Positions 1 to 8,871 of a DNA stretch of 64,000 nucleotides are shown here, one piece after another. The stretch comes from Marinomonas shanghaiensis (GTDB lineage Bacteria; Pseudomonadota; Gammaproteobacteria; Pseudomonadales; Marinomonadaceae). Within the stretch, counting starts at the first letter, position 1, and the number at the start of each line of letters is the position of its first letter. The stretch covers positions 1-64,000 of the forward strand of contig NZ_QGOK01000022.1 of NCBI RefSeq assembly GCF_003259175.1, written 5' to 3'. The translations under genes were made by a program, and so were the position numbers. Under the pieces are notes generated by a model. That model ran no database searches. It saw only the letters and a program-made list of their open reading frames with translations, and was not told the origin of the DNA.

Positions 1-6
1 TCACAT

Positions 7-28
7 GTAGGTCGGCCTTTAGGCCGTC
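7..28. repeat. REP-like palindrome
   Basis: The core CGGCC-TTTA-GGCCG lies at 13-26, preceded by GTAGGT. It resembles the palindrome at 50890-50908 (GTAGGTCG followed by a GC-rich stem with a TTTA loop). It probably belongs to a short extragenic palindrome family of this genome. Apart from this and a terminator, bases 1-152 hold nothing I can name. Confidence 0.4.
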
Positions 29-100
29 AAATTTACGATCATCCCCATAACACGTAACTAACCATCATAAGCGAGTTAGAAGGCAAAGTCAGCAAACAAA

Positions 101-137
101 AAAAGAGCTCGTATAAGTCAAACACACAAGCTCTTTT
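101..137 (-). terminator. Probable terminator of the GH3 gene
   Basis: AAAAGAGCT (101-109) pairs with AGCTCTTTT (129-137). Read on the minus strand, the stem ends in a run of T (complement of the A-run at 98-104). It sits just past the stop of the GH3 gene. The 19-nt loop is long. Confidence 0.55.
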
Positions 138-152
138 CAAACGCTCTTCGCA

Positions 153-1814
153 TCAGTAACGTAGCTGCTCTAAGCCACAAAAAGGATCAATGGTCGCATC
201 TGTATTAAAACTTAATCGTCCTAATAACCCATCCACTACCGCTTTTTGCACCTCTACCAAAGGGCTATAAGCATTAATATAGGCTGGTACTTTCGGCGCG
301 TCATATAAAAGATACGGATGCCCAAAAGACACCATTACCGTTGGAATATCAACCCAAGGACGATACATGGCGTTACCAAACCCTTCATGCAACCCCATCC
401 AATCGATATAAATATGTGACTTCACTAACATAGATTCGTCGCCACTGAGATAAAGCACCCAGTCGTATTGCTTGGTTTCTAATGCCATTCCGGCTTCAAA
501 CACAGTCACTTCAAAGCCTTCGTTTTCTAGCATTTTAGGGATTTGAAATGGCATAGGCGAAGAAAAGAAAATATTTTTGATCCCCGTGGACATCACCAAT
601 ACACGTCGCTGTTTTTCCAAGCTAATCGGCAAAATTTCATGACGATTTTTAACCAAATGGACCGTTCTACGATTCAGTTCTGGAATGCGATCCGCATAAT
701 CGGACGCCAATAAATTCTTCATTTTTTGGACGCTAATGTCATCCTGCTGTTGATGCAACCCCAACGCCGCTTTCATTGCTAAAATACGCAGTACCGATTG
801 CTCGAGGCGCTTTTCGGACACACTCCCCTCACGCACAGCTTTGAGCATATACGCGTAATCTTCAACAGGGTCCTTACAAAACAACAGCATGTCACAGCCA
901 TTCTCAATGATTTGCCCCACCACCTCTTCACGTTTCGCCCAGCTACTTAAACCCGCCATCACAGTCGCATCTGACACAATTAAGCCATTAAACCCCAACT
1001 CTCCACGCAGCAGTTGCTCATTCAGTAACTTACTCACACTCGCAGGACGCCACCATTCTTCAGGATTTGCCTCGTACTGCTTTACATACTCAGGTAACGC
1101 AATATGAGCTGACATAATTGACATCACATTGCTGTCAATCGCACTACGGTAGAGTCGCCCATAACGTTCTTCCCATTCGTCCCTATTTAAAGGATTGACC
1201 GTCGTGACTAAATGCTGATCTCGGTCGTCAAAGCCCTCCCCCGGCCAATGCTTTGCGGTAGCTGCAATGCCATTGTTTTGAAAAGTCTTAATGTTGGACC
1301 GACTCATACTTTCGATAACATCAACATCGCTACCATAAGAGCGTGTACCAACCACTGCACTGCGAAACTTAGCATTAATATCGATCACGGGAGTAAATGA
1401 CCAATTAATCCCTAATAATTTCGCCTCTTGAGCAATCACTTGAGTGCAGTATTCCACGGTACTTTCGTCTTTGAGGCCGGCAAGTCCAAGCTGATTTGGC
1501 ACTTGTGCACCAAATGGAAAGCTCATGCCACCCCCTTCAAGATCAGCACTCACTAAAAGCGGCACAGCAGAATGGCTGCGTAATTGATTCATCATATTGA
1601 CTTCAATATCAAGATCTGGACCAACAAATTTGGTAATAGCACCAGGCTGAATACTGTCAACTAGAGACAATTCCTCCACCGAATTTGCTCTTACAATTAG
1701 GTTAAATAGCTGCCCTACTTTTTGCTCTAACGTTAGCTCTGTATAGGTTTTATTTACCCATTCAAGCGCCATGTTGTCCAAAAAAAACGGCGCATTACGC
1801 AATGACTCATTCAT
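153..1814 (-). CDS. Glycoside hydrolase family 3 protein, beta-N-acetylglucosaminidase-like
   Basis: This 553-aa protein has a GH3 TIM barrel over roughly residues 20-350. The NagZ-type signature KHWPGEG followed by an Asp/His pair (DRDQH) is visible near residues 190-205. In that family this His/Asp dyad assists acid/base catalysis. The likely nucleophile is the Asp in LIVSDATVM. A C-terminal domain of about 200 residues follows, so it is longer than NagZ (about 340 aa). No signal peptide is seen, so it is probably cytoplasmic and hydrolyses an imported oligosaccharide. A GAGG Shine-Dalgarno lies 7 nt before the ATG. The gene starts 19 bp downstream of a GPH symporter gene, and the two probably form one operon. 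The exact substrate cannot be read from the sequence. Confidence 0.85.
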   Translation of the reverse strand: MNESLRNAPFFLDNMALEWVNKTYTELTLEQKVGQLFNLIVRANSVEELSLVDSIQPGAITKFVGPDLDIEVNMMNQLRSHSAVPLLVSADLEGGGMSFPFGAQVPNQLGLAGLKDESTVEYCTQVIAQEAKLLGINWSFTPVIDINAKFRSAVVGTRSYGSDVDVIESMSRSNIKTFQNNGIAATAKHWPGEGFDDRDQHLVTTVNPLNRDEWEERYGRLYRSAIDSNVMSIMSAHIALPEYVKQYEANPEEWWRPASVSKLLNEQLLRGELGFNGLIVSDATVMAGLSSWAKREEVVGQIIENGCDMLLFCKDPVEDYAYMLKAVREGSVSEKRLEQSVLRILAMKAALGLHQQQDDISVQKMKNLLASDYADRIPELNRRTVHLVKNRHEILPISLEKQRRVLVMSTGIKNIFFSSPMPFQIPKMLENEGFEVTVFEAGMALETKQYDWVLYLSGDESMLVKSHIYIDWMGLHEGFGNAMYRPWVDIPTVMVSFGHPYLLYDAPKVPAYINAYSPLVEVQKAVVDGLLGRLSFNTDATIDPFCGLEQLRY

Positions 1815-1833
1815 AGTAAAACCTCAATACCCT

Positions 1834-3180
1834 TTAATTTACTTGATTCGCTTTGCGAGTCGCCCTTAATTCAGATTGCATGGTGTCTTCTACGTTTCGT
1901 GTTATCGGATAGAAATACGCAATAAAGGCAATACAACCCGCACCAAAGGCAGGAAAGAGACTCATGAAAAGTAAAATCATCTGTGCAGATTGAGCCGTTT
2001 GCTCAACCCCCGCTTGGTAGCCCGCAAAACTCAGCCCAATACCCACTAAAGCCCCGCTTAGCCCCATCCCAAATTTATGGGAAAAAGTGGCAGAACTCGT
2101 CGACAAACCCACTACGCGTCGACCTGATTTCCACTCAACATAATCCGCCGTATCAGCCACCAATCCCCATAAAGAAGAAGCAGCAATCCCCTTAGACAAC
2201 TGATTAAAAAAGATAATGGCGTAAATGACATACAGACTGGATGGATCAACCCAATACAAATTACTAATACAGCACATACTCAATAATGCACCAGTAATCA
2301 CTAGGCTGCGTTTCGAAAAACGCTTAACCAACTGAGACATCAAGGCGGATCCTGCAATCATACCGAGGCTCGCCATGGTAAAAAACATACCCGCTTTGCT
2401 GGCATCCCCTACGATATAGGTAAAATAATACATGCCAACAGCAAATGGCATAATGGTGAAAGTAAACAGAGGAATGCCCATTAATATCGTCACCCACCAA
2501 GCACGATTGTTGATGACGACTGCAAGATCTTCTTTCAAAGAGGAGCTTTGCTTTATCATTGGTACACGTTCTTTAACACGAGAAAAACACAACCAGAAGG
2601 TCACCACCATGATGGCACTGAGCAACATCATGGTGTATTGAAAACCCTGTTGCTTATTACCATCACCAAAAAACTCAACCAACGGCAAGGTGCCCGCATT
2701 GACCAATAATGCACCTGTAAAGGCTAAGACCATTCGAAATGATGCCATCTGACCACGTTCTACAGGGCTATCCGATATGGTTGCAGGTAAAGAAGAGTAT
2801 GGAATATTGATGGCTGTGTAGAGTGTCATCAACAAAATATAGGTCACAAATGCCCAAATTATTTTCCCAGACTCATCCAGATCAGGCGTGGTAAACGTGA
2901 GTACAGCGACAATCGCTAAAGGGATTGGAACGTACAGAAGATAAGGACGAAATTTACCAAACTGTGATTGGGTTCTGTCACCTATCATCCCCATTATGGG
3001 GTCAGAGACAGCATCCCACATTCGCGTGACAAAAAACAATGTCCCCACAAGAGCAGCCGAAATGCCGAACACATCGGTATAAAAAAACATCAGATAAGTA
3101 CCTACCGCAGTAAACACCACATTACTGGCTAAGTCACCAAAGCCATAACTCACCTTATCGAAAAACGATAACTTCTTCAT
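1834..3180 (-). CDS. GPH-family sugar:cation symporter (MFS)
   Basis: This 448-aa protein has about 12 hydrophobic segments. The N-terminus (KVSYGFGDLASN) and the loop VTRMWDAVSDPIMG are typical of the glycoside-pentoside-hexuronide:cation symporter family (MelB, XynP and YicJ relatives). Members import glycosides with Na+ or H+. The gene lies directly upstream of the GH3 hydrolase and downstream of an AraC-type regulator on the same strand. This suggests an import-and-hydrolyse unit for a small glycoside. An AGGG Shine-Dalgarno lies 7 nt before the ATG. A half-site of an AATGAAAC/GTTTCATT inverted repeat falls between the SD and the start. The substrate is unknown. Confidence 0.85.
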   Translation of the reverse strand: MKKLSFFDKVSYGFGDLASNVVFTAVGTYLMFFYTDVFGISAALVGTLFFVTRMWDAVSDPIMGMIGDRTQSQFGKFRPYLLYVPIPLAIVAVLTFTTPDLDESGKIIWAFVTYILLMTLYTAINIPYSSLPATISDSPVERGQMASFRMVLAFTGALLVNAGTLPLVEFFGDGNKQQGFQYTMMLLSAIMVVTFWLCFSRVKERVPMIKQSSSLKEDLAVVINNRAWWVTILMGIPLFTFTIMPFAVGMYYFTYIVGDASKAGMFFTMASLGMIAGSALMSQLVKRFSKRSLVITGALLSMCCISNLYWVDPSSLYVIYAIIFFNQLSKGIAASSLWGLVADTADYVEWKSGRRVVGLSTSSATFSHKFGMGLSGALVGIGLSFAGYQAGVEQTAQSAQMILLFMSLFPAFGAGCIAFIAYFYPITRNVEDTMQSELRATRKANQVN

Positions 3181-3217
3181 AATGAAACCCTATTTGTATT
3201 TATTATTTTGTTTCATT
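3181..3217. promoter_or_regulatory. Inverted repeat AATGAAAC-N21-GTTTCATT before the GPH gene
   Basis: AATGAAAC at 3181-3188 and GTTTCATT at 3210-3217 are perfect inverse copies directly upstream of the symporter ATG. The same 8-bp arms, with a 15-nt spacer, occur upstream of the inositol operon (13747-13777). The site could be an operator or could affect translation, since one arm overlaps the ribosome-binding region. The AraC regulator encoded next door or an RpiR/LacI-type protein are candidate binders. This is inference only. Confidence 0.4.
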
Positions 3218-3321
3218 ATGGGAATTAATCTTAAGGGTGCTATCCGATTTTTGACCTACTCAATAGCCGTTTTTTGACCTATAAAAAAACCACTCACAGT
3301 AAACACCTTTAAAAGAAATTT

Positions 3322-4221
3322 TTAAATGTACAAGAATTGTTTATCCAACCACGGCAAAATGCGCTGTTTCAACAGCACTAAATCAACCCCCGCATACGCT
3401 TGACCCACACTGACTAAATTTACCGACTCACGTTTAAGTCGAAACACAGTAGGCGTGCAATCATATTCTCGACGAAACGCCATATTAAAGGCTTTTACGG
3501 AAGGAAATCCGTGATCTAGTGCGATATCTGATATGGCTTTTTTAGGCTTCTGAAGCAAGTCTGACAAACTTTTTTCTAATCGATAAAGCGTCAGATAACG
3601 TAAAAATGTTTCGCCAACTTTGGCTTTAAAATAACGGCTTAAATAGGCTTCCGACAGCCCTAGCTCATTAGCAAGCAAAGATAAAGAAATATGCTCTTGG
3701 TAACGCAAGGTAATTTGGCGTAATAAATCATTAATTAATAAAGTAGATTCCATAGAATCTACTTTATTAACACTCGTTGCCGGAAAATATCGAGAAAACA
3801 GCAAACCAAGCTGAGCCAGCAGACTGGCTTGGGCTTGCTGCCAATGATTCGCTTTATAGTGTTGCTCCCACCATAAATGGGCCATCAGCTGCTTAATCTT
3901 CGCTGTCATACTTTGTTGAGCTAAACTCCACGCTTTCATGGGCGTACTATCTAACGCCACCCCCACAAAATGATGCTGTAGGCAAAGCACCAAATTATCG
4001 GCGTCTGTCGATTGCGTGGCATGGGGGCGCTCTTTATTAATAAACAAGACATCCCCTTCCTGTAACAGCAGTATTTCATCCATCACCTGAACACGAATAC
4101 GACCTTTCACCACCCACAAGCATTCGTGGGCATTGTGATGGTGTAAATCACATTGCGTCACAGAATGAGCGAATATGCGGCTTTCTTCTTCTAATATTTC
4201 CGCTCTGTTCAACAAATACAT
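3322..4221 (-). CDS. AraC-family transcriptional regulator
   Basis: This 299-aa protein has an N-terminal cupin-like sensor (about residues 15-100, HHHNAHECLWV) and a C-terminal double helix-turn-helix (about 170-275). The C-terminal half contains LSLLANELGLSEAYLSRYFK and ISDIALDHGF, both typical of AraC/XylS DNA-binding domains. It is encoded on the same strand just upstream of the GPH symporter and GH3 genes, with 141 bp in between. It is therefore the obvious candidate regulator of that sugar locus, probably switching it on when the sugar binds the cupin. The effector is unknown. Confidence 0.88.
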   Translation of the reverse strand: MYLLNRAEILEEESRIFAHSVTQCDLHHHNAHECLWVVKGRIRVQVMDEILLLQEGDVLFINKERPHATQSTDADNLVLCLQHHFVGVALDSTPMKAWSLAQQSMTAKIKQLMAHLWWEQHYKANHWQQAQASLLAQLGLLFSRYFPATSVNKVDSMESTLLINDLLRQITLRYQEHISLSLLANELGLSEAYLSRYFKAKVGETFLRYLTLYRLEKSLSDLLQKPKKAISDIALDHGFPSVKAFNMAFRREYDCTPTVFRLKRESVNLVSVGQAYAGVDLVLLKQRILPWLDKQFLYI

Positions 4222-4284
4222 AACAAACCCACTTCCTCAACAAGCTTAACGGATGATAAGGAAGTTAAAGCACAAAGTCACAGG

Positions 4285-4312
4285 CAAAAAAAAGCCCCGC
4301 ATTAGCGAGGCT
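4285..4312 (-). terminator. Rho-independent terminator after the FucP-like gene
   Basis: AGCCCCGC (4293-4300), loop ATTA, GCGAGGCT (4305-4312). On the minus strand a run of eight T follows the stem (complement of A 4285-4292). It lies immediately after the stop of the permease gene. Confidence 0.85.
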
Positions 4313-4335
4313 CTTTATCGATATTTCAATTGTGG

Positions 4336-5640
4336 TTAGACGCTGGCATTTTTCACTGAGAACATGCCGTAAGCGGCGACAACAAGGAAACACGCTGCTG
4401 GCACGACATATGAAATAATAGCACCATATCCATCAATGGTAGCCCCTTGAACCAAAGGCATAACAGCCCCACCCAAGATAGCCATGACCAAACCCGCAGA
4501 GCCAAATTTCGTATCGCTACCAAGACCGTCTAACGCGATGCTGTAGATGGTTGGGAACATCAAAGATAAACAAGCTGAAATAGACACAATCGCCCAAACG
4601 CCTGTAACACCTGGCACCATAACAGCGTACAAACACAAAGCCGTACCCAATAGCGCCAAGATACTCAACAACACAGCAGGACGGAAAAAGCCCATCAACC
4701 AGGTCATCACAAAACGCGATATCAAGAAAATAATCAGACTGTACTGGAGATAATCAGACGCACTGGCTTCAGTACCACCAAGAGTCTCTAGCACATATTG
4801 AATCGTAAAAGTCCAAGTACACGTTTGTGCCGCTACGTTAAAAAACTGCGCGACAACACCCCAACGATACTGTTTTCGGGCAAGTAATCGGCTTAATGTC
4901 GCCATGAAATCAATCGTCTGAACTTCGTCAACATTGACCTTGTTCTCTGATTTAGGGATACGCATGAAATAAATAAGCGCCCAGATAATCATCAAAACAA
5001 ACGCCATACCGACATAAGGTGTCATGACGCTGTTTAACTCATCTGCACGAATGCTCAGTAGCATTTCAGGTGCCATGCTGGCTCTTTCTTCAGCGGACGC
5101 TGTGTTTAGATTAGGAAGAATCAAGGTCGCTGCTAAAAATACACCGATGTTAGTACCAACCGGATTGAACGCCTGAGCCAAATTCAAACGACGCGCTGCG
5201 CTGCCTTCTGGCCCCATGGTCATCACAAAAGGATTCGCTGAGGTTTCTAAAATAGACAAGCCTGCTGCCAAAATAAACAGCGCCGCCAAAAAGAAACCAT
5301 AAGTCATAGACACACTAGCAGGATAAAAAGCCAAGGCCCCTAAAATAGCCAAACCTAAACCAGTCAATACACCCGCTTTATAAGAGTAACGTGCGTTGAT
5401 AAACGCCGCTGGAATCGCCAAACAGAAATATGCGCCGTAATAAGCGAACTGCACAAGGGCGGATTCAAAGGTGCTCATGGTAAAAATCTTGCTAAACACT
5501 TTTACCAAGGGATCGGTCATGTTGGCGGCAACGCCCCATGCCGCAAAACAGGTAATCAATAGGATAAACGCGATTTTCATGTTCGGATAAACGAACGGGG
5601 CAGAGAGGGACTTTTCAGGAGCTGTATTTTGATTTTTCAT
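4336..5640 (-). CDS. FucP-like MFS sugar:proton symporter
   Basis: This is a 434-aa protein from the chosen ATG (MKNQNTAPEK). A longer frame back to 5736 exists, but its extra 32 residues are not family-like. It has about 12 membrane segments. The conserved FucP/GluP-type stretch ETSANPFVMTMGP followed by RRLNLAQAFNPVGTNIG marks it as a member of the fucose/glucose/galactose permease group. It probably imports a monosaccharide in symport with protons. It lies downstream of the AraC gene on the same strand order but behind its own intergenic region, and ends in a strong terminator. The substrate (fucose, glucose, galactose or mannose) is not certain. Confidence 0.82.
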   Translation of the reverse strand: MKNQNTAPEKSLSAPFVYPNMKIAFILLITCFAAWGVAANMTDPLVKVFSKIFTMSTFESALVQFAYYGAYFCLAIPAAFINARYSYKAGVLTGLGLAILGALAFYPASVSMTYGFFLAALFILAAGLSILETSANPFVMTMGPEGSAARRLNLAQAFNPVGTNIGVFLAATLILPNLNTASAEERASMAPEMLLSIRADELNSVMTPYVGMAFVLMIIWALIYFMRIPKSENKVNVDEVQTIDFMATLSRLLARKQYRWGVVAQFFNVAAQTCTWTFTIQYVLETLGGTEASASDYLQYSLIIFLISRFVMTWLMGFFRPAVLLSILALLGTALCLYAVMVPGVTGVWAIVSISACLSLMFPTIYSIALDGLGSDTKFGSAGLVMAILGGAVMPLVQGATIDGYGAIISYVVPAACFLVVAAYGMFSVKNASV

Positions 5641-5978
5641 AAAGCAAACAACATCTATTATTTTATAGTTGGATGATAGGACGTGCTTGTTGTCTTCAAA
5701 AAGACAGACTAAAAGCACCTCACCAGCATCAGACATTGATATAGGCTAACCGCAGTGTGAGCGTTTTGTGGTTGGTTTAACACCACCAAAAACATCCTCT
5801 CTACGACCAACATCAAACACAAGGTGCGAAATCCTATCACCAACTTTCTATAAAGATGAGCCTACAAAGCAAAACTTCGTAGCTTATGGCGGTTATTAAT
5901 TTTTTCTTACCCATTTCATTAACATAAATGAAATATTTATGACTGACGGTTCATTTAGAGGTTTACCTTATATTGCAT
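5641..5978. other. Intergenic region, 338 bp
   Basis: No gene is evident. It holds one perfect inverted repeat, ATTTCATT (5913-5920) and AATGAAAT (5927-5934), separated by 6 nt. The repeat lies between the end of the metal ATPase gene and the presumed promoter region of the FucP-like gene. There is no T-run after it on the minus strand, so it is more likely a protein-binding site than a terminator. Confidence 0.35.
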
Positions 5979-8366
5979 TCAACGCTTTTTTAGCAACCGT
6001 AGAGCATTCGCCGTGACCAATGCCGTCGCGCCAGAATCCGCCAATACGGCCAACCACAGTCCCGTTACACCTAACAAAGTCGTCACTAAAAATACCGCCT
6101 TCAAACCTAACGCGATGGTAATATTTTGGCGAATATTGGCATTGGTCGCACGGGATAAACGAATCATTTCAGCTAAGCCTTGCAACCGATTATGAGTTAA
6201 CGCCGCATCGGCCGTTTCTAACGCCACGTCTGTGCCACTTCCCATGGCAATGCCGATAGTGGACGCTTTCATGGCTGGTGCATCATTGATGCCATCACCC
6301 ACCATGGCTGTCGCTTGTTGTTGATTTAATGTCGTGACCGCCGTCACTTTGTCTTCTGGTAATAAATCCGCTCGATAATCTATGTTCAATTCGGCAGCAA
6401 TCGCTGCAGCGGCGCGGGTATTATCCCCAGTGAGCATCACGCCATTAATGCCCAAATCGGCTAGGTCTTTCAGCGCGGCTTTGGCATCGTCACGTAATTT
6501 ATCTCGTAATGCGATCAAGCCCAACAATTCACCCTCTTCTAAAACAACCACGACGGTTTTACCTGCTTGCTCAAGCTGAATAACTTGTTGCTGAATAGAA
6601 TCCTCTAACGCTTGCTCTAACTTACTTGGCGAGCTGATTTTGACTTTTTTACCCGCAAAATCGCCTTCTACCCCGACACCCGCCAAGGTTTTGCGATTAT
6701 CAGCGTGAACCACTGCAATCCCTTGTTGCTCGGTGTAATCCACAATGGCTTTCGCCAATGGATGATGGGATCCCATTTCAACGGCCGCTGCCGAAGCTAA
6801 TACGTCATTAACGTTAGAACCATTTAAAGTAACGACGTCCGTCACGCTTGGCTTACCTTCCGTCAGCGTGCCGGTTTTATCAAAAGCAATGGTTCTGATT
6901 CGACCCAGTTGTTCTAGTGCTAAGCCACCTTTAATCAAAGCGCCTCGACGAGTCGCTGCCGCCAAACCAGAGGTAATCGCGGCTGGTGTCGAAATAACCA
7001 AGGCACAAGGACAACCAATCAGCAACAAGGCCAAACCACGATAAACCCACGTATCCCAAGGCTGAGCAAAGGCCAAAGGTGGAATCAAGATCACCAAGAT
7101 AGAAATCAACATAATCACAGGCGTATAGATGCGGCTGAATTTATCTAAGAAACGCTCAAGCGGTGCTCGGCGCTCTTCCGCCTCTTCGATAAGATGCAAA
7201 ATTCGATCTATGGCGTTATTACCCGGTTGCGACACCACCTTGAGTCGCACAACCCGATCGGCCAACAAACTCCCCGCTGGTACTTTTTCACCAGAGGAAC
7301 GTTCAACTGGAACGGACTCCCCAGTCAAAGCACTTTCGTCGAAGCTTGCCATTTCGGACAGAAGCTCTGCATCGGCAGGCAAGCGTTCTCCCGGCGACAC
7401 TTCAATTTCATCGCCTGGACGCAAATCCGCAATAGCGATTTTTTGACGTACGCCATTTTTGATAATCAAGGCTTCTTCTGGCAATAAGGCCATTAGAGCA
7501 CTGACGCCTTTGCGAGCACGGTTGGCAGCAAACGACTCCAAACACTCCCCAACCATAAAGAGCAGCAGCACCATCGCTGCTTCTGCCGTAGCACCAATGA
7601 ATAACGCACCGATTGCCGCGACGCTCATCAAGGTTTCAATGGCAAAAGGTGAACCACTACGCATCATGCGCCATGACGTTTTCATGATGGGCACTAAACC
7701 AAACAAGGTCGTCACAATAAAAGCCGTTTCGCCAAACACAGGATGAAATTGTGTTATGCCCCAACTCAACAGCATCAATAGTGTTAACCCAGCCATAGGC
7801 GCGTATTCACGCCATTGTTGAAAAAACACCTTGTTTGCTGATGATTCAGGCGCGGCGTTAAAGGGCAATAAATTAAAACCTATACCTTTTACCGTGTCTT
7901 GAATGTTGTCAGAGACATCGGATGTGGTTTCAACCTGTAGCTTTTCGGTCGAAAAAATCACATTCGCACTCACCACACCTTCTATTGAAGAAACCGCACG
8001 TTCGATGGATCGTGCACAACTGGCGCAATCCATCCCGCTGACTCGCCAACAATACGTTTGCGTGCCCGTTTCTTGCGCCACCGGAGCGTAGTCATTGGAA
8101 TCTGTGGATGAGCAACCATTGAGAGCATCTTCATCGTCAGAAGTACCACATTGGCTTTCTTTTTGACCGCTTTTACCGCTTGCGCAACACGTTGAAGTTT
8201 CACTTAGCGTCGAGCTGCAAGAACCGTTATCTTTCTGGTCGGCATGAGTTTGTGTGGCAAGATGACACTGACATGATGCACGAGACTGACAGTCTGCATT
8301 GTGTTGATGTGAATGATGACTTGATGAGTAATGACTTGATGAGTGATGACTTGATGAGTGATGCAT
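5979..8366 (-). CDS. zntA: Heavy-metal-exporting P1B-type ATPase (Zn2+/Cd2+/Pb2+), ZntA/CadA type
   Basis: This 795-aa inner-membrane pump has an N-terminal His-, Ser- and Cys-rich tail (about 1-100), then one HMA domain with the metal site GMDCASC (about 110-175). The membrane CPC motif (LIGCPCALV) follows, then the phosphorylated Asp in DKTGTLTEGKPS, the HP locus SHHPLAKA, and the hinge MVGDGINDAPA. CPC with an ordinary GMDCxxC domain fits Zn/Cd/Pb export rather than Cu. The ATG has a strong AGGAGAG Shine-Dalgarno and lies about 30 nt past a MerR-type promoter. Expression is therefore expected to be induced by metal through a ZntR/CadR-like activator. No such gene is in this window. The tail probably adds metal capacity. 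Confidence 0.92.
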   Translation of the reverse strand: MHHSSSHHSSSHYSSSHHSHQHNADCQSRASCQCHLATQTHADQKDNGSCSSTLSETSTCCASGKSGQKESQCGTSDDEDALNGCSSTDSNDYAPVAQETGTQTYCWRVSGMDCASCARSIERAVSSIEGVVSANVIFSTEKLQVETTSDVSDNIQDTVKGIGFNLLPFNAAPESSANKVFFQQWREYAPMAGLTLLMLLSWGITQFHPVFGETAFIVTTLFGLVPIMKTSWRMMRSGSPFAIETLMSVAAIGALFIGATAEAAMVLLLFMVGECLESFAANRARKGVSALMALLPEEALIIKNGVRQKIAIADLRPGDEIEVSPGERLPADAELLSEMASFDESALTGESVPVERSSGEKVPAGSLLADRVVRLKVVSQPGNNAIDRILHLIEEAEERRAPLERFLDKFSRIYTPVIMLISILVILIPPLAFAQPWDTWVYRGLALLLIGCPCALVISTPAAITSGLAAATRRGALIKGGLALEQLGRIRTIAFDKTGTLTEGKPSVTDVVTLNGSNVNDVLASAAAVEMGSHHPLAKAIVDYTEQQGIAVVHADNRKTLAGVGVEGDFAGKKVKISSPSKLEQALEDSIQQQVIQLEQAGKTVVVVLEEGELLGLIALRDKLRDDAKAALKDLADLGINGVMLTGDNTRAAAAIAAELNIDYRADLLPEDKVTAVTTLNQQQATAMVGDGINDAPAMKASTIGIAMGSGTDVALETADAALTHNRLQGLAEMIRLSRATNANIRQNITIALGLKAVFLVTTLLGVTGLWLAVLADSGATALVTANALRLLKKR
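8319..8363. repeat. Three 15-bp tandem repeats encoding HHSSS
   Basis: On the minus strand CATCACTCATCAAGT occurs twice, and a third copy differs by one base, directly after the ATG of the metal ATPase. They encode HHSSS-HHSSS-HYSSS. The nucleotide identity of the units suggests recent slippage expansion of a His-rich metal-binding tail. Confidence 0.8.
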
Positions 8367-8396
8367 AAATCTCTCCTGTTATGAACCTATAACAAG

Positions 8397-8428
8397 AGTG
8401 TAGACCTTAGACAATAGTCCAAGGTCAA
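8397..8428 (-). promoter_or_regulatory. MerR-family metal-responsive promoter/operator
   Basis: Read on the minus strand: -35 TTGACC (8423-8428), a 20-bp spacer (8403-8422), then -10 TACACT (8397-8402). The spacer carries a near-perfect dyad, GACCTTGGAC-TATT-GTCTAAGGTC (8403-8426, one mismatch). An over-long spacer filled by a dyad is the hallmark of promoters activated by MerR-type regulators such as ZntR, CadR and PbrR. It faces the ATPase gene. This gives a testable regulatory assignment. Confidence 0.88.
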
Positions 8429-8464
8429 GCATCCGTTTCCTATTATTTATGCAATAAAAGAGTC

Positions 8465-8749
8465 TTAACTCTTCTTCGAAACACCTTGTGCTTCTAACAC
8501 TGTTTTCGCGTCAGTGCGCTCCATGATTTTCACTAAGGCTGATTGAATCACTTCGTCTTCACGCACATCACTTTGCCCTACAAAACGCTGTTCCTGTGGC
8601 TCAGCACCTTCTTCTGCAGTAAAGGTCACTACCACTTCTGTGGCGATTTTTTCTGTATCACCAAAGTAAGCAATGGAAAGTTGCGGATACCCTTTGAAAC
8701 CCATTTTGACTTTCTTCGCGATACGCTTTTTCGATTTATCTATGTTCAT
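8465..8749 (-). CDS. Conserved small protein, unknown function
   Basis: A 94-aa, lysine-rich, soluble protein with no signal peptide or membrane segment. I do not recognise a family. The N-terminal 15 residues are strongly basic and the C-terminal half is charged, with many Glu/Asp. It follows the isochorismatase-like gene on the minus strand after about 120 bp. Its stop lies only 36 bp from the MerR-type promoter of the metal ATPase. Codon use looks like its neighbours, so the frame is probably real. Confidence 0.6.
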   Translation of the reverse strand: MNIDKSKKRIAKKVKMGFKGYPQLSIAYFGDTEKIATEVVVTFTAEEGAEPQEQRFVGQSDVREDEVIQSALVKIMERTDAKTVLEAQGVSKKS

Positions 8750-8871
8750 GCTGCCTGCCTAAAGGGAAAGGTATTGAGTCTCAATGAAATACTATTGCTG
8801 GATTAAACCACAAAGCAGACCGTTCAAGATAAATTAAATCGATATAACGAGCCGCAATCGTACAAAAGTTT

